Source: Burkholderia arboris | GTDB taxonomy: Bacteria > Pseudomonadota > Gammaproteobacteria > Burkholderiales > Burkholderiaceae | NCBI RefSeq assembly: GCF_902499125.1 | Contig: NZ_CABVPX010000026.1 | Span: forward strand, 1-64,000 | Length of the DNA: 64,000 nucleotides | Reading direction: 5' to 3' | In this document: positions 7,868-17,515 of the stretch, in pieces | How positions within the stretch are numbered: the stretch's first letter is position 1 | Layout: the number at the start of each line of letters is the position of its first letter | The notes under the pieces: model-generated | Seen by the model: only the letters and a program-made list of their open reading frames with translations | Told to the model about the DNA's origin: nothing | Database searches by the model: none | Position numbers and translations under genes: made by a program

Positions 7868-10800
7868 ATGTCAGATCCCCGCTTCGTCCATCTTCGCGTT
7901 CACTCCGAATTCTCGATTGCCGACGGCATCGTGCGCATTGACGACATCGTCAAGGCGGCGGCCGCAGACGGTCAGGGCGCGCTCGCGCTCACCGATCTCG
8001 GCAACGCATTCGGCCTCGTCCGTTTCTACCAGGAAGCCCGCGGCAAGGGCATCAAGCCGATCGCCGGCTGCGACGTCTGGATCACCAATCCGGACGATCG
8101 CGACAAGCCGTCGCGGCTGCTGCTGCTCGTCAAGGACAAGGTCGGCTACCTGAATCTCTGCGAGCTGCTGTCGAAGGCGTGGCTCACGAACCAGTACCGC
8201 GGCCGCGCGGAGCTCGACGCGAGCTGGCTCGACGGCGAGCTCGCGCAGGGGCTGCTCGCGCTGTCGGGGGCGCAACAGGGCGACATCGGGCTCGCGCTCG
8301 CCGCAGGCAACGAGGAAGCCGCGCGCCGTCACGCCGAGCGCTGGGCGAAAGTGTTCCCGGGCGGCTTCTACATCGAGCTGCAGCGTTACGGCCAGCCGGG
8401 TGCCGAGGCGTACATCCAGCAGGCCGCGACGCTCGCCGCGGCGCTGAAGCTGCCGGTCGTCGCGACGCACCCGACGCAGTTCATGACCGACGACGATTTC
8501 ACCGCGCACGAGGCGCGCGTGTGTATCTCGGAAGGCGACATCCTCGCGAACCCGCGGCGCCAGAAGCGTTTCACGACCGACCAGTATTTCCGCACGCAGG
8601 ACGACATGGCCGCGCTGTTCGCCGACCTGCCGTCGGCGATCGCGAACACGGTCGAAGTCGCGAAGCGCTGCAACCTGAAGCTCGAGCTCGGCAAGCCGAA
8701 GCTGCCGTTGTTTCCGACGCCGGACGGCATGTCGCTCGACGATTACCTCGTCCAGCTGTCGAAGGAAGGGCTCGAGACCCGTCTGGCGCAGCTGTATCCG
8801 GCCGAAGCCGAACGCGACGCGCAGCGCGACACGTACTACAAGCGTCTCGAATTCGAGTGCGGAACCATCACGAAGATGGGTTTCCCCGGCTACTTCCTGA
8901 TCGTCGCGGACTTCATCAACTGGGCAAAGAACAACGGCGTGCCGGTCGGTCCGGGCCGTGGCTCGGGCGCCGGTTCGCTGGTCGCGTACGCGCTCGGCAT
9001 TACCGATCTCGATCCGCTGCGCTACAACCTGCTGTTCGAGCGCTTCCTGAACCCGGAACGCGTGTCGATGCCCGACTTCGACATCGACTTCTGCCAGCAC
9101 GGCCGCGACCGCGTGATCCAGTACGTGAAGGAGAAGTACGGCGCGGACGCCGTGTCGCAGATCGCCACCTTCGGCACGATGGCCGCGAAGGCGGCCGTGC
9201 GCGACATCGGCCGCGTGCTCGACCTCGGCTACATGTTCACCGATGGCATCGCCAAGCTGATCCCGTTCAAGCCGGGCAAGCACGTGACGATCGCCGACGC
9301 GATGAAAGAGGAGCCGCAGCTGCAGGAGCGCTACGACCACGAGGACGAAGTGCACCAGCTGCTCGATCTCGCGCAGCGCGTCGAGGGTCTCACGCGTAAC
9401 GTCGGGATGCACGCGGGCGGCGTGCTGATCGCGCCCGGCAAGCTGACCGATTTCTGCCCGCTGTACACGCAGGGCGACGACGGCGGCGTGGTCAGCCAGT
9501 ACGACAAGGACGACGTCGAAGCCGTCGGCCTCGTGAAGTTCGACTTTCTGGGTCTCACGACCCTGACGATCCTCGACTGGGCCGAGCGCTACATCCGCCG
9601 CCTCGATCCGTCGAAGGCCGACTGGTCGCTCGCGCAGGTGCCGCTCGACGACGCCGCGTCGTTCCAGATCCTGAAGAAGGCCAACACGGTCGCGGTGTTC
9701 CAGCTGGAAAGCCGCGGGATGCAGGGCATGCTGAAGGATGCGCAGCCCGACCGCTTCGAGGACATCATCGCGCTCGTGTCGTTGTACCGTCCGGGCCCGA
9801 TGGACCTGATCCCGAGCTTCTGCGCACGGAAACACGGCCGCGAGAAGGTCGACTATCCGGATCCGCGCGTCGAACCCGTCCTGAAAGAGACCTACGGCAT
9901 CATGGTCTATCAGGAGCAGGTGATGCAGATGGCGCAGATCATCGGCGGCTACTCGCTCGGCGGCGCCGACTTGCTGCGTCGCGCGATGGGCAAGAAGAAG
10001 CCCGAGGAGATGGCCAAGCACCGCGAGATCTTCGCCGAGGGCGCGGCGACGAACGGCCTCACGCGCGAAAAGTCCGACGAGATCTTCGACCTGATGGAGA
10101 AGTTCGCGGGCTACGGCTTCAACAAGTCGCACGCGGCCGCGTACGCACTGCTCGCGTATTACACAGCGTGGCTGAAGGCACATCATCCGGCCGAATTCAT
10201 GGCGGCCAACATGACGCTCGCGATGGACGACACCGACAAGGTGAAGATCCTGTTCGACGACTGCGCCGTGAACAACCTCGTCGTGCTGCCGCCGGACATC
10301 AACCAGTCGCACTACCGGTTCGAGCCGGTCGCCGAAGCCGACGGCAAGCGCTCGCGCACGATCCGCTACGGCCTCGGCGCGGTGAAGGGCAGCGGCCAGA
10401 ATGCGATCGAGGAAATCCTGCGCGCCCGCGAGGAAAAGGCATTCACCGACCTGTTCGACTTCTGCGAACGGATCGACCGGCGCGTCGTCAATCGCCGCAC
10501 GGTCGAGGCGCTGATCCGCGCCGGCGCGTTCGACTCGCTGAACGCGAACCGTGCGCAGTTGATCGCGTCGGTGCCGCTCGCGATGGAAGCGGCCGACCAG
10601 GCCGAAGCGAACGCGATGCAGGCCGGCCTGTTCGACATGGGCGCCGAGTCGCCGCACGCGCATGCGCTCGTCGACGAACCCGCGTGGGACGACAAGCGCC
10701 GCCTGCAGGAAGAAAAGGGCGCGCTCGGCTTCTATCTGTCCGGCCACCTGTTCGACGCCTATCGCGATGAAGTGCGCCGCTTCGTGCGGCAGAAGGTCGG

Positions 10801-11398
10801 CGACCTGAAGGAAGGGCGCGACAAGCTCGTCGCGGGCATCATCGCGTCGCTGCGCACGCAGATGACCCAGCGCGGCAAGATGCTGATCGCGCTGCTCGAC
10901 GACGGGTCGGGCCAGTGCGAGATCACGATCTTCAACGAACAGTTCGAGGCCAACAAGGCGCTGTTCAAGGAAGACGAGCTGTTGATCGTGCAGGGGCAGG
11001 CGCGCAACGACGCGTTCACCGGCGGCATCCGCTTCACGACCGATACCGTGATGGATCTCGAACGCGCGCGCAGCCGCTATGCGCAGGCCGTGCGGCTGAC
11101 GATGAACGGCAACGCCGACGCGGTCGCGCTGCGCCGCGTGCTGGAGCCGCACGTGTCGAAGGACGAGCCGGCCGCGAATGCGGTCGACGCGCCCGCGCCG
11201 CGCGGCGGCGGGCGCGATGGCGGCCGCCGCCCGCAGGCGCCGCTGCCGAACGGGCTCGCGGTCCAGATCCACTACAGCAATGCGCGGGCGCAGGGCGAAA
11301 TGCGTCTCGGCGACGCGTGGCGCGTGAAGCCGAGCGACGTGCTGCTGGCGGAGTTGCGTGAGGCGTTCGACGGCAGCGTCGTCGAAATCACCTACTGA
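7868..11398 (+). CDS. dnaE: DNA polymerase III subunit alpha
   Basis: 1176-residue catalytic alpha subunit of the replicative polymerase. The PHP domain opens the protein (FVHLRVHSEFSIADG). The C-family polymerase domain follows, with GPGRGSGAGSLVAY and the catalytic aspartates in PDFDIDFCQ, and HAGGVLIAPGKL in the palm. The fingers region contains YRPGPMDLIP and KSHAAAYALLAYYTAWLK. The C-terminal third carries the helix-hairpin-helix and an OB fold (KMLIALLDDGSGQCEITIF). I chose ATG 7868 (MSDPRFVHL) because it matches the family start; upstream in-frame sequence is not family-like. A strong terminator follows. Confidence 0.98.
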   Translation: MSDPRFVHLRVHSEFSIADGIVRIDDIVKAAAADGQGALALTDLGNAFGLVRFYQEARGKGIKPIAGCDVWITNPDDRDKPSRLLLLVKDKVGYLNLCELLSKAWLTNQYRGRAELDASWLDGELAQGLLALSGAQQGDIGLALAAGNEEAARRHAERWAKVFPGGFYIELQRYGQPGAEAYIQQAATLAAALKLPVVATHPTQFMTDDDFTAHEARVCISEGDILANPRRQKRFTTDQYFRTQDDMAALFADLPSAIANTVEVAKRCNLKLELGKPKLPLFPTPDGMSLDDYLVQLSKEGLETRLAQLYPAEAERDAQRDTYYKRLEFECGTITKMGFPGYFLIVADFINWAKNNGVPVGPGRGSGAGSLVAYALGITDLDPLRYNLLFERFLNPERVSMPDFDIDFCQHGRDRVIQYVKEKYGADAVSQIATFGTMAAKAAVRDIGRVLDLGYMFTDGIAKLIPFKPGKHVTIADAMKEEPQLQERYDHEDEVHQLLDLAQRVEGLTRNVGMHAGGVLIAPGKLTDFCPLYTQGDDGGVVSQYDKDDVEAVGLVKFDFLGLTTLTILDWAERYIRRLDPSKADWSLAQVPLDDAASFQILKKANTVAVFQLESRGMQGMLKDAQPDRFEDIIALVSLYRPGPMDLIPSFCARKHGREKVDYPDPRVEPVLKETYGIMVYQEQVMQMAQIIGGYSLGGADLLRRAMGKKKPEEMAKHREIFAEGAATNGLTREKSDEIFDLMEKFAGYGFNKSHAAAYALLAYYTAWLKAHHPAEFMAANMTLAMDDTDKVKILFDDCAVNNLVVLPPDINQSHYRFEPVAEADGKRSRTIRYGLGAVKGSGQNAIEEILRAREEKAFTDLFDFCERIDRRVVNRRTVEALIRAGAFDSLNANRAQLIASVPLAMEAADQAEANAMQAGLFDMGAESPHAHALVDEPAWDDKRRLQEEKGALGFYLSGHLFDAYRDEVRRFVRQKVGDLKEGRDKLVAGIIASLRTQMTQRGKMLIALLDDGSGQCEITIFNEQFEANKALFKEDELLIVQGQARNDAFTGGIRFTTDTVMDLERARSRYAQAVRLTMNGNADAVALRRVLEPHVSKDEPAANAVDAPAPRGGGRDGGRRPQAPLPNGLAVQIHYSNARAQGEMRLGDAWRVKPSDVLLAELREAFDGSVVEITY

Positions 11399-11429
11399 CG
11401 CGTCCCGTTTCGACGGCTGTCGCGACAGG

Positions 11430-11471
11430 CGGCCCGCCGCATCGCCATCGCGCGGTGCGGCGGGCCGTTTT
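11430..11471 (+). terminator. rho-independent terminator of dnaE
   Basis: A perfect 12-bp stem (CGGCCCGCCGCA with its complement), a 14-base loop and a TTTT tail lie about 30 bases past the dnaE stop. It separates dnaE from the lipopolysaccharide genes. Confidence 0.8.
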
Positions 11472-11493
11472 CACGTCTGAGGGTAATCGGGCC

Positions 11494-11522
11494 TTGGGCT
11501 GGCCATCCGGACGCTATACAAT
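11494..11522 (+). promoter_or_regulatory. sigma70-type promoter of the GT9 gene
   Basis: TTGGGC (11494-11499), a 17-base spacer and TACAAT (11517-11522) give a good sigma70 match just after the dnaE terminator. The leader to the ATG at 11701 would be about 170 bases. Confidence 0.55.
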
Positions 11523-11700
11523 CCGGCGCTAGCCGCACGAACGCGGCGCCCAGCCGCGGGTTTGCCCGGCGAGCGGCGCCGGTCTCGTGCGCATAAACAG
11601 GGGCGGATCCGTAGGGCGGGCAGCAATGCGCGTCACGGCCGCGCCGGTCCAGGATGCCGTGAAACGGCCCGTCGCGACGATAAAAACTGACTGTCACCAC

Positions 11701-12792
11701 ATGACCATGGCCAATGGGAACCCGACACAGCGGATCCTCGTGATCCGGATTGATTTTCTGGGCGACATGCTGTGCACGACGGCGTTTCTCGGCGCGTTGA
11801 AGGAGCGCTGGCCCGGTGCGGAGCTGCATGTGGTCGCGAACCGCTACAACGCGGCCGCGCTGGCCGGCAACCCGGACGTGCACGCGATCCACACGTACGT
11901 CTACAGCCGCCAGTGCGAGCGCAACGACCGTCCCGGGCGGATGCGCGCCTTCTTCGACCGGATGCGACTCGTACGCCGCCTGCGCCGCTTGCGGTTCGAC
12001 CTCGTGGTCGTGCCGAACGGCGGCATGCACCGCAGCAGCATGCAGTTCGCGCGCCAGCTTCGCGCGAAGGATTGCCGCTGGCACGATGCCGAGACCGAAT
12101 TCGACGATCGCAAGCCCGAGCATGTCGCGCAGCGGCAGATGTGCCACGAGGCGCTGTCGGGTTTCCGGCTCGTGCCCGAACTCGGCCGGGCCGATCTCGA
12201 CCGCCTCGAACTGTCGGTTCATCCCGACCGTACGCTGCAGGATACGTGGTATCGCCTGCTCGGCGCACGCACGAAGCCGCGTGTCGGGCTGTTCGTGTCG
12301 AACAAGGCGGCCGAGCGCCGCTGGCCGGCAGACCGCTGGCGCGACCTCGGCGTGCGGCTTGCGCCGTTCGCCGACGTGATCGTGTTTCGCGATCCGGCGA
12401 TCGGCAAGTCTGCCGAGGACGATGCGTGGCGCGACGTGAACGCGCAGCATGTGGCGCCATCGTCGGTTGCCGAGCTGGTGGCCGCCGCGAGCCTGCTCGA
12501 CGTCATCGTCTCGGCCGACAGCGCACCCGTGCATCTTGCGTCGGCGCTCGGCGTGCCGGTTGCCGCATTGTTCGAGGACCGTCCCGAGAAATACCTGCGC
12601 TGGCACCCGCTCGGCGTGCCGCACGTGATCCTGCGCGCCGGTGCGACCGTCGACGCGATCGGCGTCGACGCGGTCGATCGCGCCGTGCGCCATTTGCTGC
12701 CGCCGGCCGGCCAACGCGACGAACCGGTGACCGACATGCGACGCGCGCGACCGGCAGTTGCCGCGCCCGCGGCCATGACGATCGCCTCGTAA
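11701..12792 (+). CDS. glycosyltransferase family 9 protein (heptosyltransferase-like)
   Basis: 363 residues, GT-B fold of the family that adds heptose or related sugars to the LPS inner core on the cytoplasmic face. Visible are the N-terminal RILVIRIDFLGDML strand-loop, the pair WPGAELHVVANRY and NPDVHAIHTY, and the C-terminal donor-binding segment SADSAPVHLASALGVP. The start is ATG 11701 (ATG 11707 two codons on is possible); sequence upstream in frame is not family-like. It is followed after about 170 bases by a second GT9 gene. Substrate cannot be read from sequence; waaC/waaF/waaQ-type enzymes are all possible. Confidence 0.85.
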   Translation: MTMANGNPTQRILVIRIDFLGDMLCTTAFLGALKERWPGAELHVVANRYNAAALAGNPDVHAIHTYVYSRQCERNDRPGRMRAFFDRMRLVRRLRRLRFDLVVVPNGGMHRSSMQFARQLRAKDCRWHDAETEFDDRKPEHVAQRQMCHEALSGFRLVPELGRADLDRLELSVHPDRTLQDTWYRLLGARTKPRVGLFVSNKAAERRWPADRWRDLGVRLAPFADVIVFRDPAIGKSAEDDAWRDVNAQHVAPSSVAELVAAASLLDVIVSADSAPVHLASALGVPVAALFEDRPEKYLRWHPLGVPHVILRAGATVDAIGVDAVDRAVRHLLPPAGQRDEPVTDMRRARPAVAAPAAMTIAS

Positions 12793-12833
12793 CGCGGGCG
12801 CACCCCGCACGTCGCGACCGTCGGCGCGGCCCG

Positions 12834-12869
12834 CTGGAAGGGCCACTGGAAGGGCCACTGGAAGGGCCG
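12834..12869. repeat. three tandem copies of a 12-base unit
   Basis: CTGGAAGGGCCA is repeated at 12834, 12846 and 12858 (last base of the third copy differs) in the gap between the two GT9 genes. It is non-coding here and is the kind of short array that varies between strains. Confidence 0.85.
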
Positions 12870-12965
12870 CATCGGGGCCGCCTGCACGGCCGGCGCGCCA
12901 TGCCGCGCCGGCTGCTGCAAAATCCTGTACATTGCCAGCCTTGTTCAGCCAGCTAGACGATCGCC

Positions 12966-14144
12966 GTGGCCCTGTTTTCTTCCGCCCGCCCGCCCAGAAC
13001 CATCCTCGTTGCCGCACCGCGCCGTATCGGCGACGTGCTGCTGACGACGCCGCTCGTGCGTTCGCTGAAGGCCCGCTGGCCGGACGCGCAGATCGACATG
13101 CTGGTGTTTCGCGGTACCGAGGGCGTGCTCGAGCACAATCCGGACGTGCGGCACGTGATCGTCGTCGCGCAGCGCGCGGGATTCCGCGAGCGGCTGCGCG
13201 ACGCGCTGTCAATGTGGCGCCGCTACGATCTCGCGTGCGCGGCGCTGAGTTCCGACCGGCCGCGTTTCTATAGCTGGTTCGCCGGCCGCAAGCGGGTCGG
13301 CCTCGTCGATCCGAATCGCGTCACGTGGCTCACGCGGATGATGCTGAACGGGATCGCGATCAATCACCACGAATCCGCGCATACGGTCGTCAGTACGCTG
13401 GCACTTGCGCCGGTGATCGGCATCGAGCCGGTGTCCGAGGTCGTCGCGCCCGGCATCGGCGACGATCCCGCGCGGCGCGCGCGCTTCGACGCGCGGCTTG
13501 CCGAATCGCCGGCGATCCGCGCCGGCAAGCAGCTGGTCGTGCTGCATCCGTATCCGATGTTCCGTTACAAGCAGTGGCGGCTCGACGGCTGGGTCGAGAT
13601 GATCGGCTGGCTGCGCGAGCAGGGCTTCGCGGTCGCGCTGTCCGGCGGCCCGGGCGACAGCGAGCGGGAGTATGCGGAGCAGGTCGCGGCCGAAGCGGGC
13701 GGCGACCTGCTGAACCTGGTCGGGCGCCTGACGTTCGGCGAGAGCGCGGAGCTCGTGCGGCGCGCGCGGCTCTTCATCGGGCCCGACACGGGCGCGACAC
13801 ACGTCGCGGCCGCGACGGGCACCGCCACGATCGCGCTGTTCGGTCCGTCCGATCCCGTGCGCTGGGGGCCGTGGCCGCAGCATTGGCCCGCGACCGAGAA
13901 TCCGTGGTCGCTGCGCGGCTCGGGGCGGCACGGGAACGTGTGGCTGCTGCAAGGGGAGGGCGACTGCGTGCCGTGCCGGCACGAGGGCTGCGAGCGCCAC
14001 GTCGACAGCCGCAGCGACTGCCTCGTCAATCTCGGCACGCAGCGCGTGAAGGCCGCGGCGGCCGAAATGCTCGGGCTGAATCCGCCGGGCCCGGCCGACG
14101 CGATCGTCGACACGTCGCGGCTGCATCGCGCCGGATCCGACTGA
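12966..14144 (+). CDS. glycosyltransferase family 9 protein (RfaQ/WaaQ-type heptosyltransferase)
   Basis: 392 residues and a second GT9 enzyme, clearly diverged from the preceding one. Motifs: PRRIGDVLLTTPLVRSLKARWP at the N-terminus, NPDVRHVIVV, and the C-terminal donor site GPDTGATHVAAATGTATIALFG followed by PVRWGPWP. It probably adds a heptose in LPS inner-core assembly. The start codon is GTG at 12966; no in-frame ATG lies close by that would keep the N-terminal Rossmann strand. Its stop overlaps a terminator hairpin, and the convergent waaL gene ends 136 bases further on. Confidence 0.87.
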   Translation: MALFSSARPPRTILVAAPRRIGDVLLTTPLVRSLKARWPDAQIDMLVFRGTEGVLEHNPDVRHVIVVAQRAGFRERLRDALSMWRRYDLACAALSSDRPRFYSWFAGRKRVGLVDPNRVTWLTRMMLNGIAINHHESAHTVVSTLALAPVIGIEPVSEVVAPGIGDDPARRARFDARLAESPAIRAGKQLVVLHPYPMFRYKQWRLDGWVEMIGWLREQGFAVALSGGPGDSEREYAEQVAAEAGGDLLNLVGRLTFGESAELVRRARLFIGPDTGATHVAAATGTATIALFGPSDPVRWGPWPQHWPATENPWSLRGSGRHGNVWLLQGEGDCVPCRHEGCERHVDSRSDCLVNLGTQRVKAAAAEMLGLNPPGPADAIVDTSRLHRAGSD

Positions 14145-14166
14145 CGCGCGAGCGACGCGCGTTTTT
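14144..14166 (+). terminator. rho-independent terminator overlapping the GT9 stop codon
   Basis: ACGCGCG and CGCGCGT pair around AGCGA and run into TTTTT. The first base of the stem is the last base of the TGA stop codon. Confidence 0.65.
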
Positions 14167-14280
14167 CTTCTTGCTCGGGGGAGCCGGTTTCGCGGCGAGT
14201 CGCCTGGCGCGCGCGCGTCGACGGCGGGTGTCCGCCGCCGGACCTGACCGGCAGGCCGGCAGCGCGCCGTCCGGCGTGGG

Positions 14281-15561
14281 TTACGCGCTGCGGCGGATCG
14301 CCGACGTCTCGCGCGGCAGCGCCTCGCTGCGTTCGCCGCAACCGAGCAGGATGCCGGCCAGCAGCACGATCAGGTGCCCTTCTGCAAAATCGAGCAGCAG
14401 CGAATTCGCGAGACTGCCGATCGTGAAGATCGCGAGCCACGCGAGCAGCAGGTGCCGCGAGCGCGGATCGAGCGCGCGGCTGCCGCGCGCGATCTGCACG
14501 ATCAGGTTGATGAACAGCAGCACGCCGAGCGTGCCGAGCTGCACGGCCATCAGCAGGTATTCGTTGTGCGGGTTCGACGTGAGCTGGCCTTCGGCCGCCG
14601 TCTTGCCGGCCGTGAGCCGCTCGAATTCGGATTCGAGGCCGCCCGCGCCGTAGCCGATCACCGGGCGCTGGCGATACAGTTCGAGCCCCTTCTTGTACCA
14701 CTCGAGGCGCAGCCCGGTCGACGTGGCCGCGTCGCTTTGACGATATTGCTGTACTTCCGTCACGACCTTGGTCAGCCGGCCGTTGTGAACCGTGCATGCG
14801 GCGACCACGAGCGCGACGCCGGCCAGGACGAGCACGCCGGCGGCAAGCCCCGCGCGCAGCGCCGACTGGCGGCGCAGCAACAGCACAAAACGCACGGCGA
14901 CGACGAGGATCAGCAGCAGCGCGATGACCTGCCCCGTGCGCCCCTGCAGCATGACGAACACGTTGACGAGCGACCACGCGGCGATGCCCGCATAGGCGAT
15001 CCGCGAGAACGCCGTGCGGGCCGCCAGCGCGAGATCGGCCGCCTGGTAGAAGAGCAGCGCGCCGAACATGCCGGCGGCGATGTGGTTCTTGAACACCCAG
15101 GCGCGCGACAGCGGCAGCTCGGTCGCGTGCGCGGGCCCGATCGCGGTCAGGCCGAGATAGTTGGTCGTCGACAGCAACAGGATCACGCACAGCGTGCCGA
15201 ACCAGCAGCGCCGCACGATCGGCGCCCAGCTGGAATGCCGGAACGCGAGCACGGCGAATGGCAGCAGCAGCAGCTTGTCGTACTTCGCGACCCAGTTCCA
15301 CGCCTTGTTGTGCGGCGCAACCGTATACGTGACGCTGACGGTCAGTGCGGCCAGGATCAGCAGTGCCGCGAGCGAAGCCGGATCGGTGACGAACGAGCGC
15401 AGGTCACGCCAGAATTCGGGGGAGATCACGAGCGCCGCGGCGAACAGCCCGCAGAACACGTTGGTCAGTGCGGTCGAGACGGGCACCATGCAGAGCGCGG
15501 CGACGGCGAATGCACGGGCGGCGGTCAGGCGCCGCGTGGCGGGAGCGGAAAACGAAAGCAT
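14281..15561 (-). CDS. waaL: O-antigen ligase family protein (WaaL-like)
   Basis: 426-residue inner-membrane protein with about ten to eleven hydrophobic segments. WaaL joins undecaprenyl-linked O-antigen to lipid A-core on the periplasmic side. The Wzy/WaaL signature loop is present at about residues 285-350: GLRLEWYKKGLELYRQRP, IGYGAGGLESEF and NPHNEYLLMAVQLG, including the conserved Arg and His. I chose ATG 15561 (MLSFSAPATRR) over an open extension to 15618. It is last in a minus-strand run after the waaE-like and GT2 genes. An O-antigen polymerase of the same fold is the alternative, but the core-LPS context favours ligase. Confidence 0.8.
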   Translation of the reverse strand: MLSFSAPATRRLTAARAFAVAALCMVPVSTALTNVFCGLFAAALVISPEFWRDLRSFVTDPASLAALLILAALTVSVTYTVAPHNKAWNWVAKYDKLLLLPFAVLAFRHSSWAPIVRRCWFGTLCVILLLSTTNYLGLTAIGPAHATELPLSRAWVFKNHIAAGMFGALLFYQAADLALAARTAFSRIAYAGIAAWSLVNVFVMLQGRTGQVIALLLILVVAVRFVLLLRRQSALRAGLAAGVLVLAGVALVVAACTVHNGRLTKVVTEVQQYRQSDAATSTGLRLEWYKKGLELYRQRPVIGYGAGGLESEFERLTAGKTAAEGQLTSNPHNEYLLMAVQLGTLGVLLFINLIVQIARGSRALDPRSRHLLLAWLAIFTIGSLANSLLLDFAEGHLIVLLAGILLGCGERSEALPRETSAIRRSA

Positions 15562-15694
15562 CGGAACCTGTCGAATGAACGAACGCGGCTTGCGGACATC
15601 GTGCGCCGCACCGCGCATCCCGGCGGGAGATCCGGGACGAACGGCGCAGTATACGCGAAGCAGGCGGCGTTTCCGTGCTGTTTTCGGGGTGCGA

Positions 15695-16537
15695 TCAGCT
15701 GAAGGCGCGCTTGATCCGCGAGCGCAGCAGCGCGCGCTTCAGGCGGCCTTCCACGGCCGGTGTGTCGAGCGCGATTTGCGTGCCGGCCGGCGCGCCGCGA
15801 TGCAGGTAATAGCGGTCGAACGTGGCTTGGGTCATACCCCATTTGTTCAGAAACTGGCGGCGGCCGTCGTTCTTGACGATCTTGCCGGTGCTTTTCTGCT
15901 GGAAGTGGTAGACGAGGCTGTCGCCGACACCGAGGAAGATCCGGCAGCCGGCGTCCCAGAATTTCATCGAGAAGTCGTTGTCGCTGCTCATGCCGGGCGA
16001 CAGCTCGCTGCTGTAGCCGCCGATCCGGTTCCACCAGTCGCGGTGCACGAGCGTCGGCGGCCAGGTCGAGCCGAGCCAGTCCGCGCGCGCGAGCTTCGGG
16101 GTCGCAGCGACCAGGCCGGCCGCATCGAATTGCTCGGCGTCGCGGCCGAAATTGCTGACGACGACGCACGGGTTGCGCGTGTCGACCGGCTCGATCATCG
16201 TGCCCGACAGCATGAAGAGGTCGGTCGGCATCTGTTCGATGCGGCGCACGAGCGCCGCGTCCCAGCCCGGGCAGCAGAACATGTCGTCGTTCATGTAGAC
16301 GACGTAGTCGCGCGTGGCGCGCGCGGCGGCCAGGTTGACCGCGTGGCAGATGCCGATGTTGGTCGGCGATGCGGTGTGCTCGATCCCTTCGCTGCGCACC
16401 CAGTCGAGCGTGCCGTCCGAGCCGTCGTTCACGTGCACGATGATCTGGTGGTCGTACGCGGAGTGGCGGCGCAGGCTGTCGACGACGAGCTTGAGGTACG
16501 GCAGGTTGTTCCAGGTCGGAATGATGATGGAGAACAT
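15695..16537 (-). CDS. glycosyltransferase family 2 protein
   Basis: 280 residues. A GT-A fold starts at once (FSIIIPTWNNLPYL) with the nucleotide-binding HVNDGSDGT near residue 38 and the metal-binding acidic motif YMNDDMF near residue 80, then the acceptor-side segment SDNDFSMKFWDAG. It is cytosolic and membrane-peripheral and probably adds an outer-core or O-antigen-related sugar, given the waaE-like gene upstream and waaL downstream. A TACAAT on the minus strand at 16626-16621 may give it its own promoter. Sugar specificity is not readable. Confidence 0.83.
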   Translation of the reverse strand: MFSIIIPTWNNLPYLKLVVDSLRRHSAYDHQIIVHVNDGSDGTLDWVRSEGIEHTASPTNIGICHAVNLAAARATRDYVVYMNDDMFCCPGWDAALVRRIEQMPTDLFMLSGTMIEPVDTRNPCVVVSNFGRDAEQFDAAGLVAATPKLARADWLGSTWPPTLVHRDWWNRIGGYSSELSPGMSSDNDFSMKFWDAGCRIFLGVGDSLVYHFQQKSTGKIVKNDGRRQFLNKWGMTQATFDRYYLHRGAPAGTQIALDTPAVEGRLKRALLRSRIKRAFS

Positions 16538-16657
16538 GGCGGTCGGATTCGGTGGTCGTCGTGGCGGGCGGCACGCAGCGCAGCCGCTCGGGCGGGCACG
16601 CACGGTGCGCGCAACCCGGCATTGTAACGCCGGGCCGGCCGCGCGCCGGGCGGGCGC

Positions 16658-17410
16658 CTAGCGCGCCGTTTCGTGGCCGAGCTTCAGGAAGCGGTAATAC
16701 ACGGTTTCCGCGTTGAACACGGCGATCATGAAGCCGGCGCGGCCGTCGAGGAACCCGCGCCGCAGCACGTAGGTGCGCACGAAGGCCCAGGCGCCGCGCG
16801 CGAGCGCCTTGCCGAAGCCGCCGCGCTGGCCGGCCGCGCGGCGCTGGCGCGCGCCGGCCGTCGAATACGCGTCGAGCTTGCGCACGACGGTTTCGAAGTC
16901 CTCGTACGAATAGTGCATCAGCTTGCCGGACAGGCGCTGCGCGGCGCCGTCGAACACGAGCCGTTCGTGCACGAGATCGTCCGAGAAGCGCGCGGTGCCG
17001 CGCCGGAACAGGCGCGGCACCCAGTCCGGATACCAGCCGCTGTGATGGATCCACTGGCCGCAGAAGCTCGACAGCCGGTCGACCGCATAGACCTGCGCGG
17101 CCGGCGCGCGGATCGTGTCGCGGATCGACTGCGCGAGCTCCCGCGTGACGACTTCGTCGGTATCGAGCGACAGGATCCAGTCGGTGCCGAGCGCGTCGAG
17201 CGCGCGATTTTTCTGCGGGCCGAAGCCCGGCCAGTCGCGCTCGACGATCACGCGCGCACCGTGTGCCTGCGCGATCGCGATGGTATCGTCGGTGCTGCCG
17301 CCGTCGATGACGACGACATCGTCGGCGAACGACAGCGCATCGAGGCATTGCGCGAGCCGCGCGGACGCGTTGAGGGCGATGAGGGCGACGCCGAGGGAGG
17401 GTTCAGCCAT
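16658..17410 (-). CDS. waaE: LPS core glycosyltransferase, WaaE/KdtX-like (GT2)
   Basis: 250 residues. The N-terminus LGVALIALNASARLAQCLDA, the nucleotide pocket VVVIDGGSTDDT, the segment GFGPQKNRALD and the acidic pair SLDTDEVV identify the GT2 subfamily of WaaE/KdtX enzymes, which add a beta-linked glucose to heptose I of the inner core. ATG 17410 gives the family start; the frame stays open upstream across the msbA promoter but without family sequence. It heads the run waaE - GT2 - waaL and is divergent from msbA, a common arrangement for core assembly genes. The symbol is by family resemblance. Confidence 0.8.
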   Translation of the reverse strand: MAEPSLGVALIALNASARLAQCLDALSFADDVVVIDGGSTDDTIAIAQAHGARVIVERDWPGFGPQKNRALDALGTDWILSLDTDEVVTRELAQSIRDTIRAPAAQVYAVDRLSSFCGQWIHHSGWYPDWVPRLFRRGTARFSDDLVHERLVFDGAAQRLSGKLMHYSYEDFETVVRKLDAYSTAGARQRRAAGQRGGFGKALARGAWAFVRTYVLRRGFLDGRAGFMIAVFNAETVYYRFLKLGHETAR

Positions 17411-17509
17411 GAAGTCGTCGGAAAGGCGGAGAAAACGGTGAGCGGCAGTATACCCGCGGCCCCGCCGCCGGCCGCATCGGCCATGCCCGTGCCGCCGGGG
17501 CGGTGCGGC

Positions 17510-17515
17510 TATAAT
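17510..17515 (+). promoter_or_regulatory. -10 element upstream of msbA
   Basis: A consensus TATAAT lies about 90 bases before the msbA start. No convincing -35 hexamer is visible at normal spacing. Confidence 0.4.

Noticed and set aside
7871..11272. A 1133-codon open frame antisense to dnaE
   Set aside because: It is the mirror of high third-position GC in a real gene. The sense frame has every polymerase motif and the antisense frame has none and is extremely rich in Arg, Ala and Val.
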